A DNA stretch of 45,961 nt. Origin: a bacterium (GTDB lineage Bacteria > Patescibacteriota > Gracilibacteria > UBA4473). Below the pieces are notes generated by a model that saw only the letters and a list, made by a program, of their open reading frames with translations, did not search any database and had not been told where the DNA came from. The translations under genes were made by a program, and so were the position numbers. Shown in pieces: positions 24,463-32,181 of the stretch; positions within the stretch are counted from its first letter, which is position 1; each line of letters opens with the position of its first letter. The stretch lies in contig JABGQW010000007.1 of the NCBI GenBank assembly GCA_018648585.1, positions 1 to 45,961 on the forward strand. The letters run 5' to 3'.

Positions 24463-25604
24463 TTTTTGAAGTTCTCCGCGACGAACCGCTCCAAAAGATG
24501 CCAGAATTCGTCGATCACATTTTCGCCCCGCAGATCGCAAATTTTTTCACCGCGCGCAAAAACCAGCGCAAAATTTTCGGCACGTCCCGGCAGACAAATC
24601 CCAAAATCCGCATCGCGCGCCTCGCCCGGACCGTTGACCACGCAGCCGAGAATCGAGATCTTCAAATTTTCGGAACCGGAAAATTTCTCTCGCCAGATCG
24701 GAAAATTTTTCGCCACGCGATCGGAAATTTCTGCCGTCATTTTTTGGTAAAAATCCCCCGCGGTGCGCCCGCAGCCCGGGCAACTCACGATTTTTGGAAA
24801 AAAATTTCGAATCCCAAGCGACTGCAAAATCTGTTTTCCAATTTCAACTTCGCGCGTGCGCGCCTCGCCCGGACGCGGCGTGATCGACACGCGAACCGTG
24901 TCACCAATTTTTTCGTGCAACAAAATTCCGAGCGCCACCGCGGAAGAAATTTCGCCGCCGAGCCCGCTCCCCGACTCCGTCAATCCGACGTGCAGAGCGT
25001 GCGGAAATTTTTCAGATAAAATTTTGTGCGCCGCGATCGTGTCCAAAACATTTGAAAGTTTCGCCGACAGCACGATTTTGTCCGCAGGAAAATTGATCGA
25101 CTCCGCCGCCGCGACGGAAATTTCGAGCGTCCGAATCACCGCGTCCACAAGATTTTTCGATTTTTTCAAAATTTCGGGCGCGACGCTCCCCGCGTTCGCT
25201 CCGATCCGCACCGGTTTTTCGAATTTTCGCGCGATTTCCAACATTTCCAAAAATCCTGCATCCGCCGTGTTTCCGGGATTGATCCGGAATTTCGAAAGTG
25301 CTCGTGCGCACTCCGGAACTTTTTTCAAAATCTCCGCGCCGTTGAAATGAAAATCTCCGACGAGCGGCACCACCGCATTTTTTTGAGAAATTTTTTCGAA
25401 AATTTTTGGAACCGCGCGCGCCGACTCAAAATCCGGAACCGCGATCCGGACAATTTCCGCACCCGCTGCGTGCAACGCCAAAACTTCTGCCGAAGTTTTT
25501 TCGACGTCTCGCGTGTCAGTTGCCGTCATCGACTGCAAAACCGGAGGAAAATTTCCGCCAATTTTCACATTTCCAATTTTGACCACGGGAGAAATCCGTT
25601 TCAT
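24459..25604 (-). CDS. ispG: 4-hydroxy-3-methylbut-2-enyl-diphosphate synthase
   Basis: 381 aa. Iron-sulfur enzyme of the MEP pathway, with N-terminal VLQSMTATDTRDVEKT, FRINPGN in the barrel, and the cluster ligands SCPGCGRT and ILGCVVNGPGEA. It reduces the cyclic diphosphate made by IspF. Neither ispH, which acts next, nor dxs is in the window. It starts 9 nt after yjbQ. Confidence 0.96.
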   Translation of the reverse strand: MKRISPVVKIGNVKIGGNFPPVLQSMTATDTRDVEKTSAEVLALHAAGAEIVRIAVPDFESARAVPKIFEKISQKNAVVPLVGDFHFNGAEILKKVPECARALSKFRINPGNTADAGFLEMLEIARKFEKPVRIGANAGSVAPEILKKSKNLVDAVIRTLEISVAAAESINFPADKIVLSAKLSNVLDTIAAHKILSEKFPHALHVGLTESGSGLGGEISSAVALGILLHEKIGDTVRVSITPRPGEARTREVEIGKQILQSLGIRNFFPKIVSCPGCGRTAGDFYQKMTAEISDRVAKNFPIWREKFSGSENLKISILGCVVNGPGEARDADFGICLPGRAENFALVFARGEKICDLRGENVIDEFWHLLERFVAENFKK

Positions 25605-25613
25605 CGCGGCGAT

Positions 25614-26066
25614 TCAAGCATTTTTTCCGAGAAAACTCAACACAACTTCGCGATCTCGCGGTCGATCGAGTTCGAAAAATAAAATTCGCTGCCACTCCCC
25701 GAGCTGCATTTTTCCGGCAAAAACCGGCACCGATTCCGAACTCCCGAGCAACATTTGGATCACGTGCGAATGTCCATTTTTGCATTCGTCGCCGGCGCAC
25801 ATCGTGCGCGGATCGCGCGTTTCAAAATTATTGTGATTCCAGTTTCGATCAATTTTTGCAATTTCCTCGAAAAAAACTTTTTTCAAATCCTGCAACAATC
25901 CGGATTCCAATTCGTTAATTTTGATCGCGGTCGTCGTGTGCCGCGTGAAAATCTGCACGATTCCGTCCTGCGCACTGATTTTTTTGAGAAAATCAGAAAC
26001 CTCGTCGGTCAAATCCCGCACGTCGAAAAATTTTTCGGACCGAATTTTCAGAATTTTGTGCTGCAT
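25614..26066 (-). CDS. YjbQ-family protein
   Basis: 150 aa, the normal length for this family. The motifs TRHTTTAIKINE and GHSHVIQMLLGSSESVPVFAGKM are conserved, with histidines that bind a metal. In E. coli YjbQ has weak thiamine-phosphate synthase activity; its main role is not clear to me. Here it leads the isoprenoid operon, so a role in phosphate-ester chemistry is a guess from context. ATG 26066 lies 8 nt after a strong promoter. Confidence 0.88.
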   Translation of the reverse strand: MQHKILKIRSEKFFDVRDLTDEVSDFLKKISAQDGIVQIFTRHTTTAIKINELESGLLQDLKKVFFEEIAKIDRNWNHNNFETRDPRTMCAGDECKNGHSHVIQMLLGSSESVPVFAGKMQLGEWQRILFFELDRPRDREVVLSFLGKNA

Positions 26067-26074
26067 CGCGGCGG

Positions 26075-26102
26075 AGTGTACCGATCTGGCGAAAAATTTC
26101 AA
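26075..26102 (-). promoter_or_regulatory. Promoter of the MEP operon (near leaderless)
   Basis: TTGAAA (26097-26102), 16-bp spacer, TACACT (26075-26080) on the minus strand, 8 nt before the yjbQ start. Both hexamers are the same as in the mutL promoter. Confidence 0.6.
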
Positions 26103-26106
26103 AAAA

Positions 26107-26349
26107 TTATTTTTCTAAATTTTCCCAATTTTGCGGAGCAATACATTTCTCACACTTATCCCAACATTCTGCAACATGATTTGCAGCTGATGAGTTACCC
26201 CAAACGCGAATTTTTCCCACCATTTTTTTTACTTCTGTTAAATCTTCAGGTGTTGCTGTTTCAATGATTCGCTCATTTCTTTCCTTCAAATCAACACACA
26301 AATCTTTTTTGGTGTCTTCTTCCATGATCGCACACTTTGCTGTTTCCAT
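26107..26349 (-). CDS. Small Cys-containing protein (copy A)
   Basis: 80 aa, Lys/Glu-rich, with four Cys. The C-terminal CWDKCEKCIAPQNWENLEK resembles the tail of the next gene (CKNNCSAPKQWEKEK), giving a shared C-x2-3-C-x-A-P-x2-W-E signature. Possible metal or disulfide site. No family recognised. ATG 26349 (METAKCAIM) is preferred to an upstream in-frame start. Confidence 0.55.
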   Translation of the reverse strand: METAKCAIMEEDTKKDLCVDLKERNERIIETATPEDLTEVKKMVGKIRVWGNSSAANHVAECWDKCEKCIAPQNWENLEK

Positions 26350-26406
26350 TTTTTCAAAATTTAAAAACTCTAAAAACAAATTAACTTCAAAAATGCGAAT
26401 GTCAAA

Positions 26407-26577
26407 TTACTTCTCTTTTTCCCACTGTTTCGGGGCAGAACAGTTGTTTTTGCAAAATTTTCCCGCTTTATTTTGAAAATAATTCATGCAAACTCCAAAT
26501 TCTTTCGAAAACTCAGAACGCCGCTCAAATTGTATCTGCCGCGACAAACAGCTGTTTTTTTCGGGAAAAGTGAACAT
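26407..26577 (-). CDS. Small Cys-containing protein (copy B)
   Basis: 56 aa with four Cys. The tail CKNNCSAPKQWEKEK matches that of copy A. A perfect -35 TTGACA (26619-26624) lies 17 bp before TATTGT (26596-26601), giving a short leader to ATG 26577. The -35 context (GTAAATTGACATTC) is nearly the same as that upstream of copy A, so promoter and coding sequence seem to have been duplicated together. Function unknown. Confidence 0.45.
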   Translation of the reverse strand: MFTFPEKNSCLSRQIQFERRSEFSKEFGVCMNYFQNKAGKFCKNNCSAPKQWEKEK

Positions 26578-26701
26578 TTTTCCATTTTCAAAAAAACAAT
26601 AAAACAACCACAAAAGAATGTCAATTTACGAAAAAGAACTTCAAACTTTCGAAAAACATACAGAAAGTACGTGGTACGGATTTTAAAAATAGTCTTAAAA
26701 T

Positions 26702-26726
26702 AAAAAACAGGCCACCGCGTGACCTG
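26702..26726 (-). terminator. tsf terminator
   Basis: CAGGTCAC and GTGGCCTG (one G-U pair) with a 3-nt loop on the minus strand, then six T. Lies about 55 nt after the tsf stop. Confidence 0.8.
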
Positions 26727-26747
26727 CTTCATCTTTAGTTTCAAAAA

Positions 26748-26782
26748 TTTTTAATTCTTAATTTTTCATTTTTAATTTTCTC
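26748..26782. repeat. A/T-rich short repeat (CATTTTTAATTT family)
   Basis: AATTCTTAATTTTTCATTTT repeated between the tsf stop and its terminator. Matches the copies at 10670-10704 and 40066-40105. Confidence 0.4.
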
Positions 26783-27542
26783 AGACCGCGACGCGGACAA
26801 ATTTCACGAGTTTTACGTCTCCTAGAAACTCAGCAACGGTTTGTTCTGGATTTTTGACAAACGGCTGGCTCGACAATGCGCGCTCTGCACAGAATTTCTG
26901 AATTTTCCCAGCGATAATTTTTTCCAAAATCTGCTCCGGTTTTCCTGCGGCGATCAACTGCTCGCGAGCAATTTCTTTTTCTTTTTCCAAAAGTTCCGCC
27001 GGCACCTCGTCTGGCGTTGCCACGAGCGGATCCATCGCGGTAGCGTGCATCGCAACATCTCGCGCCATTTCCGACGTTCCTCCCTCGAGCACGACGATCG
27101 TTCCAACTTTTCGGTTCGTGTGGAGGTAGCTGCCAACAATGGTTCCGCCGTCCACAACTTCCACAAAATCGAGCGACATATTTTCTCCGATTTCCTGGAT
27201 CTGATCCGTTTTGACCGATTCGAAGTAATTTTTCGCAGCATCATTTCCGCCAGATTCTGCAGTTTTTGCCAAAAGTTCGGTCAGTTCCACAAATTTTTCG
27301 TTGCGGGCGACAAAATCTGTTTCACACAAAACTTTGATAATCGCGCGTCCCGAAATCGCCACGCCGCCTTCGCTCGTCGAGCGTTCGGCTTTTGATGCGG
27401 CTTTCGATTCACCACGTTTTCGCAAAAGTTCAATCGCGGCGTCCATTTCACCGCCAGATTCTTCAAGTGCATTTTTACACGCGAGCATTCCGACTCCGGT
27501 TTTGTCGCGCAAAATTTTGACATCGGCTGCTGAAATTGCCAT
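26781..27542 (-). CDS. tsf: Translation elongation factor Ts
   Basis: 253 aa. The N-terminal UBA-like domain (VKILRDKTGVGMLACKNAL) and the core with CETDFVARNEKF, the TDFV motif that opens EF-Tu to release GDP. Ts recycles EF-Tu during translation. It normally directly follows rpsB; here a DUF4870 gene lies between them. It also has its own promoter (27577-27604). Confidence 0.96.
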   Translation of the reverse strand: MAISAADVKILRDKTGVGMLACKNALEESGGEMDAAIELLRKRGESKAASKAERSTSEGGVAISGRAIIKVLCETDFVARNEKFVELTELLAKTAESGGNDAAKNYFESVKTDQIQEIGENMSLDFVEVVDGGTIVGSYLHTNRKVGTIVVLEGGTSEMARDVAMHATAMDPLVATPDEVPAELLEKEKEIAREQLIAAGKPEQILEKIIAGKIQKFCAERALSSQPFVKNPEQTVAEFLGDVKLVKFVRVAV

Positions 27543-27576
27543 TTTTTTAATTTTGAAAAAGTAAAAAATCGGCGAG

Positions 27577-27604
27577 ATTTTACACACACACCGCGGGAAA
27601 TCAA
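27577..27604 (-). promoter_or_regulatory. tsf promoter
   Basis: TTGATT (27599-27604), 16-bp spacer, TAAAAT (27577-27582) on the minus strand, 34 nt before ATG 27542. Confidence 0.55.
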
Positions 27605-27629
27605 CCCAAAAAAACTCTGGATTTCGCAG

Positions 27630-27666
27630 AACTTTTCAACTCTAAACTATCAACTCTTAACTTTTT
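27630..27666. repeat. AACTCT-rich short repeat
   Basis: AACTTTTCAACTCTAAACTA followed by TCAACTCTTAACTTTT. A related sequence lies at 30999-31045 around the carA start. Confidence 0.45.
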
Positions 27667-27667
27667 C

Positions 27668-28036
27668 TCACCATTTCAATTTTTCCGCGATGTCGCCGAC
27701 AAACGGCATTTTCCATTTTTCGCCGCGCCAAACTTTCGAAATTGAGAAAATCACGATTCCGAGGTACACGATGGCGATAAAAATTTTTGACCAAATCGCA
27801 AAACTCGAAAGCCATCCGATCACGAGAAAAATAATCGCGAGCACGAGCCCCTGTTTTCCGTGGTGTTGGCAAAATTTTGACTGCGGTTTGATCGCAAGTG
27901 GCAAAATGCAAAAAAAACTGATGTACCCGAGCGCGGACAAAATTTTATCACCGCCCGGCAGCGCGTCTCCCGGATTTTCATCCAACGAAACAACCGCAGC
28001 TTCTTTTGATTTTGACGGTTTTTGTTCTTCGATCAT
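27668..28036 (-). CDS. DUF4870-like membrane protein
   Basis: 122 aa. A polar N terminus, then about three membrane segments: LSALGYISFFCILPLAI, LVLAIIFLVIGWLSSFAIW, FIAIVYLGIVIFSISKVW. The pattern LGYISFFCILPLAIKPQSKFCQHHGKQGLVL matches DUF4870, whose function is unknown. It is inserted between rpsB and tsf, 13 nt after rpsB. Confidence 0.8.
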   Translation of the reverse strand: MIEEQKPSKSKEAAVVSLDENPGDALPGGDKILSALGYISFFCILPLAIKPQSKFCQHHGKQGLVLAIIFLVIGWLSSFAIWSKIFIAIVYLGIVIFSISKVWRGEKWKMPFVGDIAEKLKW

Positions 28037-28049
28037 TTTTTGGGAGAAA

Positions 28050-28757
28050 CTACGCCACCGATTGTAGCAAAGTTTCCAAAACGAAACGAATTGATTTCAC
28101 CGAATCGTCGTTGCCAGGAATTGGAAAATCCACTCCGTCCGGATTGGCGTTCGAGTCCAACAAAGTCACAACCGGAATTTTTGCCACGCGTGATTCCTCG
28201 ATCGCGAGCCGGTTGACAACTCCGTCGAGAACCACGACCACTCCGGGAAGTTTTCTCATTTCCCCCACTCCGTGGTACAAAATGCTCAATTTTTCGAGTT
28301 CTTTTTTGTAGTGCGAAATTTCTTTTTTCGTGTATTTCTGAATTTCACCCGTTTCAAACTGCATTTTCAACGTGAGGTAGTGATCGATTCGTTTTCGAAT
28401 TTCTTTGAAATTTGTCAAAAGTCCGGGCTGCCATTTTTGATCCACGGAAAAATACGCTTTTCCGCTCAAAACTTCGTTGAGAATGAGCGCCGTCTGCGGT
28501 TTTGTTCCGACAAATAAAATTCGTTTTCCCTGCAATTTTACTGCTTTGAGAAAATTCATCGATTTTTCGAGTCCGGCCATCGTTTTTTCCAAATCAAAAA
28601 CATGAACTCCGTTCACATCCGAATGCAAAAATTTTTTCATTTTTGGATTCCAGCCCGACGTGCGCTGTCCAATGTGAAGTTCTGCGTCCATCAAAGTTTT
28701 GAGATCGATTTTTGGAGCGACGGACGGTTTTTTGTCGCTGGTTGTTGTGTCAGTCAT
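28050..28757 (-). CDS. rpsB: 30S ribosomal protein S2
   Basis: 235 aa. LMDAELHIGQRTSGWNPKMKKFL at the N terminus, GKRILFVGTKPQTALILNEV, RWQPGLLTNFKEI-like segment and the DGVVNRLAIEESRVAKIPVV region. S2 binds the 30S subunit late and recruits S1. First gene of a unit with the DUF4870 gene and tsf. The promoter is not clear; the best -10-like sequence upstream is CACAAT. Confidence 0.96.
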   Translation of the reverse strand: MTDTTTSDKKPSVAPKIDLKTLMDAELHIGQRTSGWNPKMKKFLHSDVNGVHVFDLEKTMAGLEKSMNFLKAVKLQGKRILFVGTKPQTALILNEVLSGKAYFSVDQKWQPGLLTNFKEIRKRIDHYLTLKMQFETGEIQKYTKKEISHYKKELEKLSILYHGVGEMRKLPGVVVVLDGVVNRLAIEESRVAKIPVVTLLDSNANPDGVDFPIPGNDDSVKSIRFVLETLLQSVA

Positions 28758-28888
28758 TTTGGGAAAATTTAAAAAAATAAATTGTGTCGCTTCCCGCCGC
28801 TCTTAAATCAGATTGGCTTGACGACGCGCGGAGTGTACGGAATCCAAAACTTTCTGCAAGTTTTTTTCCAAAATTTAAAAAAAAACGG

Positions 28889-28894
28889 TACAAT
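28889..28894 (+). promoter_or_regulatory. gatC -10 element
   Basis: GGTACAAT, 14 nt before ATG 28909, giving a very short leader. No good -35 is visible. Confidence 0.45.
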
Positions 28895-28908
28895 TTCTCC
28901 GAAAAAAA

Positions 28909-29202
28909 ATGAGCAAAAAAATTTCCACCGACGACGTGCTGCATCTCGCGAAATTGGCGAAACTGCATCTCACCCCGAACGAAGCGGAGAAATTTTCCGG
29001 GCAACTTTCCGATATTTTGAAATTTATCGCGCAGCTGCAATCGGTCGACACGCGCAACGTCGAGGAAACTTCGCAGGTCACGGGACTGCGAAATGTCAGC
29101 CGCGCGGACGAAATCGAAATGTGCGGTTTTGAAAAAGAACTCGTCGAATGCACGCCGCACGCAGTCGAGAAAAATTGTTTAAAAATTCCAAAAATTTTGT
29201 GA
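28909..29202 (+). CDS. gatC: Asp/Glu-tRNA amidotransferase subunit C
   Basis: 97 aa, the usual length. VLHLAKLAKLHLTPNEAEKFS and the DILKFIAQLQSVDT segment are conserved. GatC holds subunits A and B together in the enzyme that converts misacylated Glu-tRNA(Gln) or Asp-tRNA(Asn). Its stop overlaps the gatA start by one base (TGATG), so the two are translated in a fixed ratio. Confidence 0.93.
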   Translation: MSKKISTDDVLHLAKLAKLHLTPNEAEKFSGQLSDILKFIAQLQSVDTRNVEETSQVTGLRNVSRADEIEMCGFEKELVECTPHAVEKNCLKIPKIL

Positions 29203-30641
29203 TGCAAAAATTGTGTGAAAAAACGCTCGCCGAACTTTCAAAACTTTTCCACGACGGAGAAATTTCTTCTCGTGAAATCACGGAAAGTTTCATCTCAGAA
29301 ATCGAAGCGCACGACGAAAAAATCAACGCGTTTGTGACGACGACTTTTGATCTGGCGCGGGAAATGGCGAACGCCGCCGACGCGCGGCAGAAATCGAAAA
29401 AACTTCTCTCGCCGATCGACGGAATGCCGATCGCACTGAAAGATGTCGTCTGCACGAGCGAAGTTCGCACGACCGCGTGTTCGAATATTTTGAAAAATTT
29501 CCAGTCGCCGTACGACGCCACGGTTTGGAAAAAATTGAAAAACGCAGGCGCGGTTTTGATCGGAAAAACCAACACCGACGAATTCACGATGGGCGCGAGC
29601 ACGCAAACTTCTGCGTTTGGAGTGACACGAAATCCGCACGATTTGAAAAAAGTTGCCGGCGGAAGTTCTGGCGGAAATGCGGCCGCGATCGCCGCGAATT
29701 TTTGTGCGGGCGCGATCGGCACGGAGACGAACGGATCGATCCGGCATCCGTCGCATTTTTGCGGAATCACCGGCTTGAAAGTTTCGTACGGACGCGTCTC
29801 CCGCTGGGGCGTGATGCCGATGGCGAGCTCGCTCGACGTCGTCGGACCGATGGCAAAAACCGTCGAAGATTGTGCGCTGATTTTGCAAGCGATCGCCGGA
29901 CGCGATTCGAAAGATTCGACGACGCCCGACGCGGACGTTCCGAATTATTTTCAAAATCTCGATCGCTCAATTTCTGGAATAAAAATTGGAATTCCGCGCG
30001 AATTTTTTTCAAACGGACTCGATCCAGAAGTTGCGCGCGTGATCGCCGCGGCGGAAGAACAATTAAAATCGCTCGGCGCAAAAATTGTCGACATCGAGTT
30101 GCCGCACGCGCAGCACGCCGTTGCCGCGTACTACATCATCGCGCCGGGAGAAATTTCGGCGAACATGGCTCGGTACGACGGACTGCGATTTGGCGAGGGG
30201 GCGCGAGAAAATTCGCTCGAAAAAATGTACGAAAAATCGCGCCACGACGGATTTGGCGACGAAGTCAAACGCCGAATTTTGATCGGAACGTACGTTTTGT
30301 CCGCCGGATATTCTGAAAAATTTTATCGCCAGGCGCAAAAAGTCCGCACGCTGATCGCGCAGGATTTTGAAAATGCGTGGGAAAAAGTCGACGCAATTTT
30401 TTCGCCGGTGTCCCCGACTCCCGCATTTGACGTCGGTGAAAATCTCGACGATCCGGTGAAAATGTACCTCGAAGACATGTTTCTCGCGCCGTCGTGTCTC
30501 GCCGGAATTTGCGGAGTTTCGGTTCCATCGGGGAAATCGAAAACAGGGGTGCCGATCGGCACACAAATTATTTGTCCCGCGATGTGCGAAGATCGCGCGC
30601 TCCAAATTGCGCACCAATTTCAACAGGCAGCGAAGAGCTAA
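29202..30641 (+). CDS. gatA: Asp/Glu-tRNA amidotransferase subunit A
   Basis: 479 aa. Amidase-family Ser-cisSer-Lys triad is complete: Lys80 (ALKDVV), Ser155 (GGSSGGN) and Ser179 (TNGSIRHPS). GatA releases ammonia from glutamine for use by GatB. The usual SDTGGSIRQPA reads TETNGSIRHPS here, a moderate departure near the active site. gatB is not adjacent but 12 kb away on the other strand. Followed by a four-helix-bundle gene, then carA. Confidence 0.96.
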   Translation: MQKLCEKTLAELSKLFHDGEISSREITESFISEIEAHDEKINAFVTTTFDLAREMANAADARQKSKKLLSPIDGMPIALKDVVCTSEVRTTACSNILKNFQSPYDATVWKKLKNAGAVLIGKTNTDEFTMGASTQTSAFGVTRNPHDLKKVAGGSSGGNAAAIAANFCAGAIGTETNGSIRHPSHFCGITGLKVSYGRVSRWGVMPMASSLDVVGPMAKTVEDCALILQAIAGRDSKDSTTPDADVPNYFQNLDRSISGIKIGIPREFFSNGLDPEVARVIAAAEEQLKSLGAKIVDIELPHAQHAVAAYYIIAPGEISANMARYDGLRFGEGARENSLEKMYEKSRHDGFGDEVKRRILIGTYVLSAGYSEKFYRQAQKVRTLIAQDFENAWEKVDAIFSPVSPTPAFDVGENLDDPVKMYLEDMFLAPSCLAGICGVSVPSGKSKTGVPIGTQIICPAMCEDRALQIAHQFQQAAKS

Positions 30642-30642
30642 C

Positions 30643-30656
30643 AGTTTATAGTTTTT
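30643..30656 (+). repeat. Left flank of the four-helix-bundle gene
   Basis: AGTTTATAGTTTTT, the reverse complement of 30999-31012 at 13 of 14 positions. The pair brackets the four-helix gene. Confidence 0.6.
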
Positions 30657-30661
30657 GGAAA

Positions 30662-31009
30662 ATGCAAAACTACAAAGATCTCCAGGTTTGGCAAAAAGCC
30701 TTCGATCTTTCGGTTCAGATTTATGAAAAAACAAAACAATTTCCTCCCGACGAACGATTTGGACTCGTTTCTCAAATGCGCCGAGCAGCCGTCTCGATCG
30801 TCAGCAACATCGCAGAAGGTCACGGTCGCAGCACGAACAAGGAATTTTCTTATTTTCTGAAAATCAGCATCGGATCGTGCAACGAACTCGAAACGCAAAT
30901 TTTTCTTTCTCAAAAACTGAAATACATCCACGAACCCGCGTCAATTTCTTTGCAAAATAACTGCAACGAAGTCATAAAAATGCTGCACGGCCTTCTCAAA
31001 AAACTATGA
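30662..31009 (+). CDS. Four-helix-bundle (S23-type) protein
   Basis: 115 aa. YKDLQVWQKAFDLSVQIYEKT, FGLVSQMRRAAVSIVSNIAEG and EFSYFLKISIGSCNELETQI are the family signature, first seen in proteins encoded in 23S rRNA insertions. The fold is a pentameric helical bundle; the role is unknown. Single-gene copies are widespread in CPR genomes. It sits between gatA and carA, bracketed by short inverted repeats, and overlaps the carA start as ATGA. No rRNA is nearby, so it is not an rRNA insertion here. Confidence 0.88.
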   Translation: MQNYKDLQVWQKAFDLSVQIYEKTKQFPPDERFGLVSQMRRAAVSIVSNIAEGHGRSTNKEFSYFLKISIGSCNELETQIFLSQKLKYIHEPASISLQNNCNEVIKMLHGLLKKL

Positions 31010-31045
31010 ACTCAAAACTCTCAACTCTGAACTCAAAACTTTTCC
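30999..31045 (+). repeat. AACTCT-rich repeat at the carA start
   Basis: AAAAACTATGAACTC followed by further AACTCAAAACTCTCAACTCT units. The carA start codon lies inside it and its translation forms the first residues of CarA (MNSKLSTLNSKLF). Confidence 0.55.
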
Positions 31046-32181
31046 TCGCGAGCGGCGAAATTTTTGGCGGAACATCGTTCGGAGCCAAAAAATCCGCGAG
31101 CGGCGAAGTTGTTTTTTGCACGGGAATGACCGGATATTTGGAAATTTTGACGGATCCAAGTTATTTTGGGCAAATCGTCGTTTTCACTTTTCCGCAGATC
31201 GGAAATTACGGCGTTTTTCCATTTCACAATTCTGAATTTATTTCAAAATCTCAGGCAGAAAAAAAAGAAGAGATTCCGGATCAAGCCCGGAATGACAATT
31301 TTTTTATCGATGAAATTTTCGAATCGAAAAAAATCTGGGCGCGCGGCGTGATCGTCGCGGAGGCGAGCGAAAAATTTTCGCACGCGCTGGCGACAAGTTC
31401 GTTCGGAAAATGGCTCGAAAAAAATGATGTTCCAGCGATCGCCGGCGTCGACACGCGGAAATTGACGCAGATTTTGCGCGAACACGGAACGGTGCTCGGC
31501 GCGATTTCGGAGACGAACCCGGAAAAATTTTCCGATCCGCTCGACGGCCGATTTGTCCCGGAAGTTTCGCCGGAAAAAATGGAAATTTTGGAACCGGAGA
31601 TTCCGGATCAAGTCCGGAATGACAAAATGAAAACGATCGCGTTTCTCGACTGCGGCGCAAAAAACGGAATTTTTCGAAACTTTTTGAAACGCGGAATTCG
31701 CGTGATTCGACTGCCGTTCGATGCCGATCCATTCGCGTGCGGGGAAAAATTTGACGGTATTTTTTTCTCGAACGGTCCGGGCGATCCGGAAAAAGTTTTT
31801 GAAACAATCGCGACGATTAAAAAATGTTTGGCGAAAAAAATCCCAACTTTTGGAATCTGTCTCGGCTGCCAAATTCTCGCGCTGGCAGCGGGCGGAAAAA
31901 CGAAAAAAATGAAGTACGGACACCGCAGCGCAAACCAGCCGGTGCGCGATTTGAAATCTGGAAAATGTCTGATCACGACGCAAAATCACGGATTCGTCGT
32001 CGACAAAAAATCGCTCCCGGACGAATTTGAAATTTGGTTTGAAAATCTCAACGACAAAACGGTCGAGGGAATTCGCCACAAAAATTTACCAATTTCCGCA
32101 GTGCAGTTTCACCCGGAATCGTGCGCCGGACCGGAGGACGCGGAATATTTGTTCGACGAATTTGTGAAAAAATTAAAATGA
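31006..32181 (+). CDS. carA: Carbamoyl-phosphate synthase small chain
   Basis: 391 aa. N-terminal CPSase domain (FGGTSFGAKKSASGEVVFCTGMTGY), C-terminal class I glutamine amidotransferase with FSNGPGDPEK, catalytic Cys in FGICLGCQILALAAG, and His in AVQFHPESCAGPED. It supplies ammonia for carbamoyl phosphate in pyrimidine and arginine synthesis. Two 29-bp palindromic repeats lie in frame (31270-31298 and 31597-31625), adding EIPDQARND and EIPDQVRND. The second falls at the domain junction. The first residues also derive from repeat DNA. Overlaps carB by ATGA. Confidence 0.95.
   Translation: MNSKLSTLNSKLFLASGEIFGGTSFGAKKSASGEVVFCTGMTGYLEILTDPSYFGQIVVFTFPQIGNYGVFPFHNSEFISKSQAEKKEEIPDQARNDNFFIDEIFESKKIWARGVIVAEASEKFSHALATSSFGKWLEKNDVPAIAGVDTRKLTQILREHGTVLGAISETNPEKFSDPLDGRFVPEVSPEKMEILEPEIPDQVRNDKMKTIAFLDCGAKNGIFRNFLKRGIRVIRLPFDADPFACGEKFDGIFFSNGPGDPEKVFETIATIKKCLAKKIPTFGICLGCQILALAAGGKTKKMKYGHRSANQPVRDLKSGKCLITTQNHGFVVDKKSLPDEFEIWFENLNDKTVEGIRHKNLPISAVQFHPESCAGPEDAEYLFDEFVKKLK
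31270..31298 (+). repeat. In-frame palindromic repeat in carA, copy 1
   Basis: A 29-nt element: ATTCCGG and CCGGAAT form a 7-bp stem, followed by GACAA. It is translated as EIPDQARND. Differs at one base from copy 2. Confidence 0.85.
31597..31625 (+). repeat. In-frame palindromic repeat in carA, copy 2
   Basis: 28 of 29 bases match copy 1. Translated as EIPDQVRND at the linker before the amidotransferase domain (KMKTIAFLDCGAKNG). Confidence 0.85.

Noticed and set aside
23844-25019. Long open frame (391 codons) on the strand opposite dxr and ispG
   Set aside because: It is Arg/Phe-rich antisense to two well-conserved enzymes, as expected from biased codon use; several similar shadows (for example 2149-3165) were dropped for the same reason.
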